DNA from: Chromera velia
Taxonomy: Eukaryota > Sar > Chromeraceae
DNA: 64,000 nucleotides
Assembly (NCBI GenBank): GCA_018398765.1
Contig: JAHBMJ010002314.1
Location: forward strand, 27,913-91,912
Direction: 5' to 3'
Below the pieces are notes generated by a model. That model searched no databases, had not been told where the DNA came from, and was given only the letters and a program-made list of their open reading frames with translations. Below are positions 45,865-58,700 of this stretch, piece by piece; positions within the stretch are counted from its first letter, which is position 1; every line of letters begins with the position of its first letter. A program made the translations under genes and the position numbers.

Positions 45865-45980
45865 CCCCCGACGAACCTGCACAATAAGGAGAACCCTGTT
45901 GACTTGCTGTTTGACGACCCTCAAGAGAAGTTCCCATTCGGTCGGCGGACGGCAGAGCTGCTTCGCCGTCGTCTCCTGCA
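45865..45980 (+). CDS. orphan exon fragment beside the gap (strand uncertain)
   Basis: On the plus strand the sequence after the gap reads LHNKENPVDLLFDDPQEKFP then FGRRTAELLRRRLLQ and ends at a good donor (CTGCAG|GTACGG, 45981). The codons look like real coding sequence, but no further plus-strand exon is seen. On the minus strand the same bases are also open from a good acceptor (ETTAKQLCRPPTEWELLLRV), which would fit phase 0 after the ankyrin exon. CTGCAG is palindromic, so both readings get a splice site. The plus-strand reading looks more protein-like. The family is not recognised. Confidence 0.35.
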
Positions 45981-46376
45981 GGTACGGCAGTGCGTGGATT
46001 GATTACAGGAAGCATCGAGAAAGAGGTGTTGTGAAAAAGAAAAAGGGGCAAGTGAGGGAACCCAGGCCTCGAGAAATGAGGGCGCATCCGCTTCATCAAA
46101 GAACGCGATCGGAAAGAACCAATAGAACAGAAAAGCAGAGCGAGGGGGGGAAAAAACGCAGGGACGGGAAGAAAGTACATGCTCAGATTCGAGAGAAAGA
46201 CCCCATGCACCGAAAAAGAAGTACGCCCCTCTCCTCTGGCTGGCGCAGCGCATTCATGTGCGGCCAGTCGGAAAGACCATGTACACACGCATTTGCTAGT
46301 TTGAAGTCACTATTATGTTCACCCCAGCACCCGTACGTACGCGCTCACTCACCGACCCACCCACCCTCCCACCCAC

Positions 46377-48899
46377 CCGCGACCAGAGACGCTTCTTTTT
46401 GTCATCGCAGATCAGAGGCTCCTTGCACAGGTCCTTAAACACTTTGCAATCATCCCATTCTCCCACTCGTTCGTCTTCCGCCTTCAGCAACTGCAAAGCT
46501 TCCTCCTTCCGCTTCTCCCACTCAACCCCCCCTGGTCCCCGGCCTCCCGTCGCTTCCTCTGCAAGAGAGTACGCATGTTTCCCATCTTTGTCAATCACTG
46601 CCAAATCCACTTCAGCTCTCTGCAACAACTTGCGAAGAGAATCCAACGAAAGCGACTGGGCCGCCAAAAGCAAAGGCGTGCGCCCTCCACCATCCTTCGA
46701 GTTCACCTCCGCCCCCGCCTCCAAGAGCTCTCGCACCAACTTCGACAGATTCAGAGAGGCCGCACAGTGCAGTGCTGTCCGATTTGTCGCAACAGAGTCA
46801 GACCCTCCCTTGACTGTCAGACGCCCCTCTCCGTTTCTCCCTCCACACAACAGAGCCCCCTTCGCACTCACACGCGCCCTTTTGCGAACGAGAAGCCGCG
46901 CCGTCTCCTCCCACCCCCCCGACGCTGCCAGGAGCAGAGGAGGCAGACTGGCAACAGCGCTGCGAGAACCAATCGAGCCCGAGGACCTTGACGCAGAGCG
47001 GCCCTCCACATTCGCCCCCCACTTCAACAGAAGCTCTGCGGTGCCGTAAAGCCCTTGCGAGGCCGCCACTTGGAGCGCCGTGCCCTGCCCCCCCTTCCCG
47101 GGCTCCTCATCGACTAGGGCAGCCGAACTGGACAGCCCTGTGCCGTCAGCATCGAGAGCTGCCGACGCTGTGTGTAGCGCTCGCACAATGGCTTGGTCTC
47201 TGGTCTCCAGTTTCTGTTGTTCTCTGTGTGTCACTCCCCCGTGGACCGTCAGCGACAGAGCCAAACGGCGACCGCGGTCCGGCATGCCCCCAGGCTGTGC
47301 CGATGCGGCCACTCCCGTGCTCGCACCCATGGTCTCATTCTTGGCAGCAAAGAGAGAGAGCGAGTCTACAGGAACGGAAGCGTCAACCAAAACGGCAGCC
47401 ACACCTCTGGCCCCACACGAGGTCAGTCGGCGGACCACAGACAGAGAGCCACGGCGGGCTGCAAGCACCAGAGGGGTGACTGCGTCTGTTCTCTCACCAT
47501 TTGGGTCGGCCCCGTAGTCGCAGAGGAGACGCACGATGTCCTCTCTCCCCAGCGAGCTTGCGGAGTGGAGAGGAGATCCGCCTGACCAGTCGGAAGAATT
47601 CGCCCCTCTCCATTCTTCGACTTCTCCCCCCTCCCCTTTCTCCTCTTTTTGTGCAGTTGCAATGCCGGGCTCTGAGCGAGTAGGAATCAATAGAACGCGC
47701 CTGACTGCCTCCACGGAGCCGCTCTCGACTGCCAGGTGCAGAAGGCCCTTTCCCCCCTCTCCCCTCACACCGACGCGCGCCCCTCGCGACAAGAGCAGGG
47801 AGAGAATATCCACCCGACCCTCAGACGCAGCAGCCAAAATAGGGGTCTGCAGACGGCCATCAGGACTTTCCAACGTCCTCTGCAAAGCGACCCTCTCGCT
47901 CTCTCCCTCCCCCCCCCGTGCCTCGACTTCCTCTTCCAACAGCGCTTGCACAACCTCCGCACTCCCAGACCGCACTGCCACATCGATAGGCCTCTCAGCT
48001 CTCCAGTCGCGTGTCCTTGCAGACAAGACACGGACTCGGAGAGAGGGGTTCTCAGTCGCCCTCACGAGCCGTCTGGCCATCTCAGCAACCATCCGCATTC
48101 CCTGCACTCCGCTGTTTGGCGGCGGAAGGGCTGCAGCTGCGAAGTGCAGTGGCGTCTGCCCTCTCTCTGTGGCCTCAAAGAGAGACGCGTTGCGTTGGAG
48201 CAGAGCACCGACTGCCTCCCTGTGTGTCCCCCGCACCGCCAGCATCAACGGTGTCACCCCATCCTTCCCTCCAGAAACGTCTACTTTCACTCCCGCATCG
48301 TCGGTAAGATCGTCCACCAGAAAACCGATGGCGCCTGCCCGCCCGGCCTGTAAAGACACATGCAAGAGAAGGGGAGACAGCTAAATACAAAACAAACCCA
48401 TAAGTTCGAACACACAACAGAGGCATACAGACTGATCGGAACACCAGCTGCCTGACCACAGATCGCCAGAAGATTCAGAGAAATTGATTCAGACCTGAGG
48501 GAAGGGAAACATGTCCCTTGACTGCTGTCAACTGGATGTGAAGAGACGCAGCGGTTCACAGACAGACAGAGACAAACACACTCAGACAGGTGGGGAGAGG
48601 GAGTGAGAGAGAGAGAGAAAGAATGACAATCAGCGAAAAGAGAGAGGGAAAAACATACCAGGCGACAGGTCAGCGAATCAATCGACCGACCTGCGCAGCC
48701 ACGTGCAGGGGTGTAAGGCCGCAGTAGTCGACTGCGGTTGCAGATGCCTTGTGCTTTGCGAGCAGTCTCAGCGTCGCTATCTGTCCCTCCGGTGAGAAGC
48801 TCTTGGCAAGTCTGTGCCCCTCCCCTCGAAACGAAGGGTCAGACACGGAGCTGCCCTCTGCCGCCAGATGAAACGCCGTCCTCCCCTCACTGGCCGGAC
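46377..48899 (-). CDS. ankyrin-repeat protein exons
   Basis: Two exons, 48691-48899 and 46377-48347, join in phase 0. The first gives GRTAFHLAAEG and VDYCGLTPLHVAAQ. The second (657 codons) has about ten ankyrin units, for example DGVTPLMLAVRGTHREAVGA, RGQTPLHFAAA, LQTPILAAASEGRVDILSLL, GSPLHSASSLGREDIVRLLC, TALQVAASQGLYGTAELLLK, TALHCAASLNLSKLVRELLE and RTPLLLAAQSLSLDSLRKLL, with low-complexity insertions between them. It ends KVFKDLCKEPLICDDKKKRL before a GTGGGT donor at 46376. Ankyrin repeats are protein-binding scaffolds. The 3' continuation is probably the membrane exons at 43.3-45.4 kb. The 5' side abuts the sushi array with no normal spacing, so the start is unresolved: either the gene begins nearby or it continues from the sushi exons through a 27-nt intron (48900-48926). 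Confidence 0.75.
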
Positions 48900-48913
48900 C
48901 TGTGCGGGACTCC

Positions 48914-50490
48914 ACACCTCACTCACCTGTGCATGTGGGCACGGTCCCGCCCTGCCAAGCGGAAGTTCCAACGCCTGTCGCAGTGCAAGTGAATGTCGTC
49001 GTTGCAGACCCCACAAGCTGATACCCGTTGTTGCAGCTGTAGGTGAAGGTTGCAGTGTCGGTGGTTGTCCCTGTCTGTCCAGAGTCTGAGCGGATGACCT
49101 GGGCACTGAGGGTGTTGGGCTGGGAGTCGTTGGCCTCGTCGCAGGATGCAGCTGCATGAGGGAGACAAGATATGAAATCGTGCACAGGCGCACACGGAAT
49201 CCCATAACGTCGAGGTGGAGAGAAAGAAGTGCAGAAAGGAAGCTACAGACAGACAGACAGACAGACAGATAGCCACACAGACGGACAGACAAAGTCAAAG
49301 AGAGAACTAGACAAGTCACTTGACATTCCAAATGCTGACGCAGAAGTGTGCAGAAATGATATCACTCCGCACATTCGATGCCTCTCATTCGATCCCGCAT
49401 GCATGCAGACGATGAAAGAAAGAATGCATCGATCATGCTGGAAATAATTAACGGAAACGAGCCATGCACGTGCTGAATGTGACTAGCTGGACGCGGCGTA
49501 TTTTCATTTGACTTTTTGAACAGACCACTCTCTCACTCTTTCACTCACTCACTCATTGACTCACTCACGCGCTCACTCCCTCACTCACCTGTGCACGTGG
49601 GCACGGTCCCGCCCTGCCAAGCGGAAGTTCCAACGCCTGTCGCAGTGCAAGTGAATGTCGTCGTTGCAGACCCCACAAGCTGATACCCGTTGTTGCAGCT
49701 GTAGGTGAAGGTTGCAGTGTCGGTGGTTGTCCCTGTCTGTCCAGAGTCTGAGCGGATGACCTGGGCACTGAGGGTGTTGGGCTGGGAGTCGTTGGCCTCG
49801 TCGCAGGATGCAGCTGCATGAGGGAGACAAGATATGAAATCGTGCACAGGCGCACACGGAATCCCATAATGTCGAGGTGGAGAGAAAGAAGTGCAGAAAG
49901 GAAGCTACAGACAGACAGACAGACAGACGGACAGACAGATAGCTACACAGACGGACAGACAAAGTCAAAGAGAGAATTAGACAAGTCACTTGACATTCCA
50001 AATGCTGACGCAGAAGTGTGCAGAAATGATATCACTCCGCACATTCGATGCCTCTCATTCGATCCCGCATGCATGCAGACGATGAAAGAAAGAATGCATC
50101 GATCATGCTGGAAACAATTAACGGAAACAAGCCATGCACGTGCGGAATGTGACTAGCTGGACGCGGCGTATTTTCACTTGACTTTTTGAACAGACCACTC
50201 TCTCACTCTTTCACTCACTCACTCACTCATTGACTCACTCACGCACTCACTCCCTCACTCACCTGTGCATGTGGGCACGGTCCCGCCCTGCCAAGCGGAA
50301 GTTCCAACGCCTGTCGCAGTGCAAGTGAATGTCGTCGTTGCAGACCCCACAAGCTGATACCCGTTGTTGCAGCTGTAGGTGAAGGTTGCAGTGTCGGTGG
50401 TTGTCCCTGTCTGTCCAGAGTCTGAGCGGATGACCTGGGCACTGAGGGTGTTGGGCTGGGAGTCGTTGGCCTCGTCGCACGAGACGGCTG
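48914..50490 (-). repeat. tandem triplication of a sushi exon with its intron
   Basis: Three sushi exons of exactly 225 bp (50263-50487, 49589-49813, 48927-49151) are nearly identical in DNA and protein ([20 protein letters not shown] ... [15 protein letters not shown] ... WQGGTVPTC). The repeat distances are 674 and 662 bp, and the flanking intron sequence, including a (GACA)n tract and ATTCGATGCCTCTCATTCGA, is shared between the first two intervals. The copy at 48.93 kb loses the common flank on its low-coordinate side within a CTCACTCAC tract. Confidence 0.9.
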
Positions 50491-53400
50491 CAGGCATCGA
50501 TTTGGACGAATTTAGTTGAAAGTAAACTCGATTATTACAGCCATAACAAGAATCAGAGTCCATGCATGCGAATGTCCACATGCATGCAGAGAGAGGGTTG
50601 TACGTGCCAGGTGGATAAACAAATGTCGCTCAGCACGTGTTTTCTCTTCTCAAGACAGTGCTCAAGTGAAGATGCAGACAGACAGACAGGCAGACAGAAA
50701 AACAAGGAAAGGCTACATACCGTTGCAAATGACGCCGCTCGGAGCCAGCGAAACAAGGGCTGCGCGGCATCAAGTGGGGCAGAGCAATAGACAAGTTCCA
50801 ACGCGACACAGTACATTTGAGGAATAAACGCACATTCATGATTAGGATTGCGAAAGGGGATTGTGCGTTTGCCGTTACACTAGCTCAGAAGACGAGAGTT
50901 CCAGTAAATGAGAAGATGGGCCATCCTCAGGGGAAAAAACGCCGATTTTGCATGTGCGTCTTTCTTCCGTCTCTTGTCCCCATTTCGATTTTGATTGCAG
51001 TTTTTCAAAATTCTATCAAGCCTGTACAGCTTTTTCCGTTCCTCTGTCTTGCAACCATCTTCGTGCATGCATGAAGTCTGGATCGAGGCCGTGCAATAAT
51101 GCTCTGACTGATAGATGGTCGACGCACTTGGGTGAAGTTCGAATTCCGCAGCTTGCCATCGACCATTAACGCCGTTAGCTCTTTCCAGAACTTCAAACTT
51201 GAAGTAATTGAAGCTGCCGGCTGTGCACACGCTCACATTGAACGTCCGCGTGTCCCAGGCCGTTCCTGGAAAAAACTCCCCCGTGTAGCTGCCGAGAAAA
51301 ACCCAATTGGAATTGTCTGTCGAGCCGTACATACTCATTTCATATGGGTGCTCACTTCCGCTCTGCCCTGCAACCACGCTCCAGCCCGCCACTTCGACGG
51401 AACACGGAAGGCTGACAATAATTTCGTCCGCCGGCAGAGCATTCGAATCACGACCGTTAATGCTCCCCGCTGTGATCAATGCTGCACCACTCTTGACGCC
51501 GTCGAACAGTCTGGCGGGATTGTGCACATGGGCCCACCCAACGCTGCTCATGACTCTGTACGTTCCTTGACAGGATGTGTCGAACCCCGAGTAGGCCGTG
51601 TAGAAGGAGTCAACACCATTCAGCTGAACGCTGCTGTCCTGAGTCCAAGTGCCCCCGTCGGCAATGTCGGTGGGGGGAAGGGTGGTGGCAGTCACACCCA
51701 GGTTGACTGAACCATGCACGGGAAAAATGAGGCAAAGCACACACACAGTCGAATTTAAATGGAGAAATACTTTAGATTGTTTTGTGGATTGATGAGTTCT
51801 GCAATAGTGCCCTCCAGTAATGTCTATCGTCAGGTGGGTGCCATTTCAAGCCAACCAGCACAACTAATTGACTGCATTATCTATTGAACGCGCGGTGCTT
51901 GGCAGTCTCGTGCTTCCATGCCTCCTGTATGCCACAAGAAGGTATACACACACACTATTGCGTCGTGACACTGTCCAGCGGGCACGTCATTCCGCTACTC
52001 AAATGCCAGATTCTCTTTCATCAGTAGAGCGTGCAATTCAGATGACACAAAGAGGGAAAGCAGGTAGACAGGAATGCATCAGAGGAAGCGTCAAGCACGT
52101 CAGTAATTAAATCGCACTAGCTTTGAATGGACTGACTGACTTGTCGGATTGCACGGAGCTGAGTATCCATCATTGCAGGCGCAGCTGAAAGAACCCGCTG
52201 TGTTGGTGCATAGCGCGTTTGTGTCGCAGTTATGGACTCCGGTTGTGCACTCATCCACGTCTGCATGCATGCGTATATCCATCAATTGAGAGTATCAGGG
52301 AAAGTGACGCAATTAAGTGACTACAAAGGGAAAGGAATCCCTTCTGCGCACCAGCCGACCCCTCTTTCGTCAGAGAAAGGAAAGGAGGTGCCACACCGGA
52401 AGATAACCAAGAACATGCACAGAGAGAAAGAGGCAGATAGGCAGAACACGATGCATGAGAGTTTCTCCGCCGGGGTCTAATTTGCCGACCTACCTGTGCA
52501 TGTGGGTAGAGTCCCTCCTTGCCAGGCTGAAGTGCCGACCCCCGTCCCTGTGCAAGTGAATGTCGTCGTGGGAGAACCTACAAGCTGGTACCCGTTGTTG
52601 CAGCTGTAAGTAAAGGTTGCGGTGTCGGTGGTGGTTCCTGTCTGAGAGGTATCTGTGCGGGTCACCTGTGCAGGCAGAGCGTTGGGGTCGGGGTCGGTGG
52701 CTTGATCGCACGAGGCGGCTGCACAGACCAATCAAGTGCACACTTCCTTCTGCGTGTCCAATGAGTGGGGTGAATCCTCAATCTGTTTTTTCTTTCTTAT
52801 CTTTGATGACTCTCCAAGGCAGCTAACGCTGTCCAAGGGGATAGAGGACAGACAGCTGCGAAAACAGTTTTTGCAAAATTGCATGCGGGGGCTCATAAGA
52901 AGCCTGTCCGAGAATGAGTGCAGGGGTCGAGAAAGATCGCTAATAGCCTGCCTGCCTGCCTGCCTGCCTGCATTCCAAGTTGATCGCCATGCCTGCCGAC
53001 GAAATCGGCATCACTCTTTCGGCCGGGAACTCGCGCCTGCATGTGTATCTATCTGACTGCGCACATGCGCCAAGGCACTTCTTCTCAGCTCTTGCAAAGG
53101 CTTTTTTGCACTGCACATTTCGGAATAGCCGAACATTGAGAGACCAACGTGAGCAAGTGGGTGGGGTGCCTGTCCAGCTTCCGAGATTGACAGAATCGGC
53201 TGTGCAGGTGAAGGTAATGTTGGGACCGTGGGATAGGGAGTACCCGGGGTCGCAGCTGTAGGAGAATATGGCGGTGGAAGTTGCGGACCCGGTCTGGCCC
53301 CCCGCGTCTGTCCGTGTGAGGGCGGTGGTCAGGTTGTTCGGCTGCGGATCTGTGGCTTCGTAGGGGCAGGAAGCGCCTGCAGACATTCAGAGGACAGGAA

Positions 53401-55738
53401 AGAGGCACGAGACGTCATGCAGGCGCATGGTCACTGAATTACTCGATCTGGATGGATGGATGGAGAGATCAATGAAGGAAGCTAGGCCCCCTAGGCATCG
53501 GTTGGAGAGGTCTGACATTCGTTCGAGCTCTTTGTGAATCCAACAGGCGGGTAGACTTGGAACGAAAAAGAAGTGACGCACGCGGGCCGGCATGGCTCAG
53601 CGTGAAGGGCCCGAAAAAATAAAAAGATGTTTCGAAGACGTTGAACATGCGTGTACTTCTCGTACACTCTTGCTTCAGTCGTAACACTCCTCTTCATACA
53701 GCAGCTTCCAAAGTCATTTGATGCGCCAACTCACCGCCATCGAAAAGGACAAACGGCTCGATCTCATAAAGTTCCAAACGTGCTCCCCCAGCCGTCCTTT
53801 GAAATGTGAAGCGGAACATGGTGAACGGCCCCACATTCACATTTCCCGTGAATGATTTCTCGTTCACTCCGCTAACCACCTGCCAGTCAGTCACGCCCTC
53901 GAACGATGTGATGTCCGTCCACGAACTCCCGTCGTATCCATCCACCAGCATTTTCGACGGCCCCCTGTCCTTGCAGCAGCCGTCCAGTCGCGTTCGGATT
54001 TTGAATGTGTGCATGTAGGCTGAGCAGCCCGAGGGGAGCTCCAAAACGATCTGATTGTCTTGATCCGCCCCATTCGGTCCGCTGGTCCAAACATCAGGGC
54101 TCCATCCACTGGCGTGATTTCCGTTAAGGCTGTCAAAGGCCCCCCCGGTGTGCCAGTTGCTTGTCAACGCTTTGTTTGTTAGGGCCGCATATTCTCCGGG
54201 ACAGGTGCCTGAAGACGTGGAAGAGACCATCCGGTTCTGCCCCTCCCAGGCTCCACTAACGGTCCATGTGCTTCCTTGGCCGATGTCGTCAGGAGGGATG
54301 CCCTCGGCCGTCGGAACGTCTGCAGGGAAAATGTGTTTCCGGAGTACAAGAGCGCCACAAAAATTGGTTCTTTTGTACCTTTGTTTCAGCTGTCATTGTT
54401 ATACTCTATTCAAAAAAGAAAATCTGCAGGGTTTCGGGGGTACAAGCGCGACAAGAATGGACAGAGTGGGCAGTCGCCAGTTGGTTGGTTGTCAAGCAAG
54501 CCATGAAGTGCACTTGCCGACTGTCAATGTGTACTGCAGGGCAATGAGAAGAAATTAAAACTGCATGTGTCAAGGAGACGCGACTGAAGAGATGCAGAGA
54601 AGGAATTAAGGGAGGAATTCAGGAAAGAGGGAAGAAAGGACGGAAGCAACGAAAGCGAGAAGCCTAGAAGCTCAGACTAGGGCTACCGTGAACAGGGAGG
54701 GTCACCCGGAGGAAAACGGGGAAAAAATAAAATAAGACACAAACCAGTAAAACACCAAAAGAACGAAAAACAAACAAAAGGGGAGGGAAGGGAAGGGAGG
54801 GAGGGAATGGGAGGGAAGGGGAGGGAAAAGGAGCGAAAGGAAGGGGAGCGAAGGGAAGGGAAGCGAGGAAAGGGAGTTTAGATGCTGCTGCCAGCACCAA
54901 TTTGGTCTGTCTAATTTCTCTTCAACTCCCTTCCGTTCCCTTCTCCCATCCATTCTTCCTCCGTGCCGGCCCCTCGATCGATCTTTCTGCCTCTAGCTCT
55001 TCTATTCCATTTCGATCGTTAATTCTCATCTTCGGTCTCTGCACTCCCTCCCACCTGGTCAATCAGGTGAAAACAAATGAGGGAGGGGGGCAGAGCAGAC
55101 ACACCAGCTCCGCTGGCTGTCCAAGAAGGGGGGAGCATAGAGGATCCATGGCACATCGATCCGTATGGATTATTCATTCATGGAACGTCTATCACTGCAT
55201 GATCAGAAAAGACAGAAAAATCAAAATGAATCAAGCAACGGCTGCTGACTCACTGACCGAGAAGCACGAACATCAAATACTCGCTCACAAACGGAATCAC
55301 GCTTCCTCCCATTTTGGACGATTTCCTCAGATCGAATTTGAACCAAGTGAAAGGCCCGGCTGATGAGTCGTCCACATCAAATAAGCGTGTCTCCCCCCCC
55401 GTCCACCCTGTTTGTCCGTCCATCGTTCCCAATAAAGTCCAGCTGGCACCGTCATCGATCGAGCCGGACACTTCCACTTTGCCCGGATTGTTCCCCTCAA
55501 GGCTGCCCGTCAAGCTCGCGACGTGCTCGACGCCGAAGTGGGCCAGGTGGACGGCACAGGGAAGCTGGATGATCAGGTAGTGAGTCGAGGCCTCGGACCC
55601 TTGATCCAGGCCCGGAGCGTTTTGGCCGTTCGGGACGCCCCACAAGGTATGACTGGCAGAGCTGTGACTTGTCGCCTGAACCCCATCGAATGCGCCTGCA
55701 CGCACGCAGTACCGACACCCACACACACACACACACAC

Positions 55739-55777
<39 letters not shown>

Positions 55778-58700
55778 TCGGCCGACTGGCTGATCGAAAT
55801 TGAAAGAGAATGAAAAGGCAGCCACAGGCACCAGTTTTATTCTTCCAGATGGGTGAAATCGAAATGAAATTGAAAAAGACTGAAGAGCCGTCAAGACATG
55901 CAGAGGAGAAGCCAAAGCAATTCTTTGAGAAGGAGGAGGAGGAGGAGAAGGAGATTCTGGAAAGCGAGTAAGAGAGGGAGTAAAAGAGAAAATAAGAGAG
56001 GAGGTAAGGGAGGGAGGGAGGGCGTAAGAGAGGGAGTCAGAGAGGTAGTAAGGGAGGGAAGGAGGGAGGAAGGGAGGGAAGGAGGTAGTAAGGGAGGGAA
56101 GGAGGTAGTAAGGGACGGAAGGAGGGAGGAAGGGACGGAAGGAGGGAGGAAGGGAGAGAAGGAGGTAGTAAGGGAGGCAAGGAGGAAGGAAAATCAATGC
56201 CATGCGACAGGCACGCCCAGCAAAGAAGAGAGGGGTCTCCCTTGCAAGGCGTTGCAATCATCAATCGAACGCTCTGCTACGCGCACTTTCGAGCGAAACG
56301 AAGCTTTTCTCTCGCGTAAAAAGACTACAAACACGAAACGGCCATTCTTCATCGGGCAAACGTGAAGCCGAACAACCGACGTGACTGTTGACGCGAGCTT
56401 ATGTTCCCAGGGCCACCCACATATGTGAGAAAATTAAAGGATGCATGCATGCCAGATATCAACAAGTCCTTTGCTGATCCCCTAGCTTTGTCTCCTCTGT
56501 TTTCTTTCCTCATTCATAGAATCAGGCAGAAATTAAGTGAAAATTTGATGGACCGACCTTGTGGACCTTGGCCGGTCCTCCATGCCCTCCCGGCTCTTGC
56601 TCGGTAAATACCGTTGCAGTACCCTGCCTGGTGGTCTTTGTAGTAAGTGTCGAGGCCCCCGTACTGGACCGAGGAGTCCAAGGTCCAGGTGCTCCCCGCA
56701 CCAATGTCTGGAGGGGGGAGCCGGAAAGCTCCGGTCGCTGCACACAGAATGACACGATTACCGATGATCTAATACGCACACACACACACACATTCAGGAC
56801 GTATTTGTACACGGATGTGAACATGCCTGCAGTTATTTGACCGTAAAGGGCGGATTTCTACACGGATATGAACATGTATCCTGCGAAAAGGGCCGTCAGC
56901 TTCAATTCTTCCGTCCACCCAATGAGGGGTGCGTGCACATTAGGGCCAACCAATGAGTTAGTTCACTGACCGATCTCAATGCAGCTGGGCAAGGTCCCCC
57001 CCGTCCACTTGCCCCCCCCCTTTTTTTTCTATTTTTTTGAATTTCTTTGGATTTATTTTGAGTTTTCATGAACTGACCGAGCTCAATGCAAGTGGGAACG
57101 GTCCCATTCCACTTGATGCCTCCATTCGCGTCAGCGGAACAGGTGAAGGTCACCGCAGCGGCGCTTGCGAGCACCGCGGGGTAGCTGCAGTCGTACGTGA
57201 AGACAGCCGTGTCCCCCTCAATGCCTGTCTGCCCACTGTCGACTCTTACAAGATGCGTGCCGAGGGTGTTTGGTTCGGGGTCTGCGGTCTCGTTGCACCT
57301 GGCTGCATGTATGCATGCATGAATTGTCATACAGATTTTGCATATGTACGTATGTATCTGTATGACAATCAATGCGGGCTCAATGTCTATAGCCCTTGCT
57401 GCACATGTCTCATGCATGCAGCCGCAGCCAGGCACCGAAAATACAAACACATGTACATCTGCAAGAAATCATGCAGGCGTCACGAAAACCCGAAAGGAAG
57501 TCGCACTCAGAAAGACAGCTGAGCAGAGGATGGATGAATGGTGATGTTCCAAAGCTGGCGTGGGCTTCAGCCATGTTGAGCGAATTGTCCCTTTTTTCTG
57601 TAAAGTCTGAAAGTCGACTGGATCAATCGGAAGTTTCGGTGAAACTTGCCTGTCTGCCATCGTGTAGGGCCTCTTCCTCATCCTGCTTCCATTTCATAGG
57701 AAGGTAGGCAGGCATCCTGAAAGAAAGCCAGTCGGTCCGTCAGTCAGCCAGTCAGTCAGTCAGTCAGTCAGTCAGTCAGTCACTCACTCACTCAGTCAGT
57801 CAGTCAGTCAGTCAGTCAGGCAGTCAGACAGTCAGTCAGTCAGTCAGTCAGTCAGCCAGTCAGTCAGCCAGCCAGCCAGCCAGTCAGTCAGTCAGTCAGT
57901 CAGTCAGTCAGACAGTCAGTCAGTCAGTCAGTCAGTCAGTCAGCCAGTCAGTCAGCCAGCCAGCCAGCCAGTCAGTCAGTCAGTCAGTCAGTCAGTCAGC
58001 CAGCCAGCCAGCCAGTCAGTCAGTGAGTCAGTCAGTCAGTCAGTCAGTCAGTCAGTCAGTCAGTCAGCGAGCCAGTCAGCCAGTCAGTCAGTCAGTCAGT
58101 CAGTCAGCCAGCCAGCCAGCCAGCCAGCCCGCCAGCCAGCCAGCCAGTCAGTCAGTCAGTCAGTCAGTCAGCCAGTCAGCCAGTCAGCCAGTCAGCCAGT
58201 CAGCCAGCCAGTCAGTCAGTCAGTCAGCCAGCCAGCCAGTCAGCCAGCCAGTCAGTCAGTCAGTCAGTCAGTCAGTCAGTCAGTCAGTCAGAATGCTCTG
58301 TGTCCCTTCTGATCGATTTTGATTCTCCTCAATCGGTGTTTGCAGGTATTGGCGACTTGCCTTCATTCGTGCCTGCAGGCTCTCTTGTCCCTCCTGTCTG
58401 CTTCCTCTCTCAATCGATCATGCCGGCCGGTTGACTAGCTCACTGACCTGTCTCGGCGTAGAGGAGATATTCATTCACATGAGGCTTGACGGCGCTCGCA
58501 CTTCCCATTCTCTGCAGGTCGAACTTGAACCAGGTGAACCCCCCCACGGTGGAGTCTCCCTCAAACCAACGCGTCTCTGGATGCACCCAGCCTGCAGGGA
58601 TGGATCCATGGACAGACCATGCAGGCTTACGTACATGCATATACACATGCAGACCATTTCATGCAGTGAACAAATCAAAGCTCGATGCATGAATCCGACC

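Larger units (their letters stand above)
53735..56737 (-). other. discoidin-like domains 4 and 5
   Basis: Domain 4 uses two exons, 56558-56737 ([20 protein letters not shown]) and 55258-55695 (ends [20 protein letters not shown]). Domain 5 is a single exon, 53735-54319, beginning [20 protein letters not shown] and ending [20 protein letters not shown]. Domain 5 has a divergent middle part ([20 protein letters not shown]). Confidence 0.7.

Noticed and set aside
55250-56257. 335-residue minus-strand frame
   Set aside because: Only 55258-55695 is exon. The rest is purine-repeat intron read as Pro/Ser/Leu.
58023-58322. Ser/Gln repeat protein
   Set aside because: It is a translation of the CAGT/CAGC array inside an intron.
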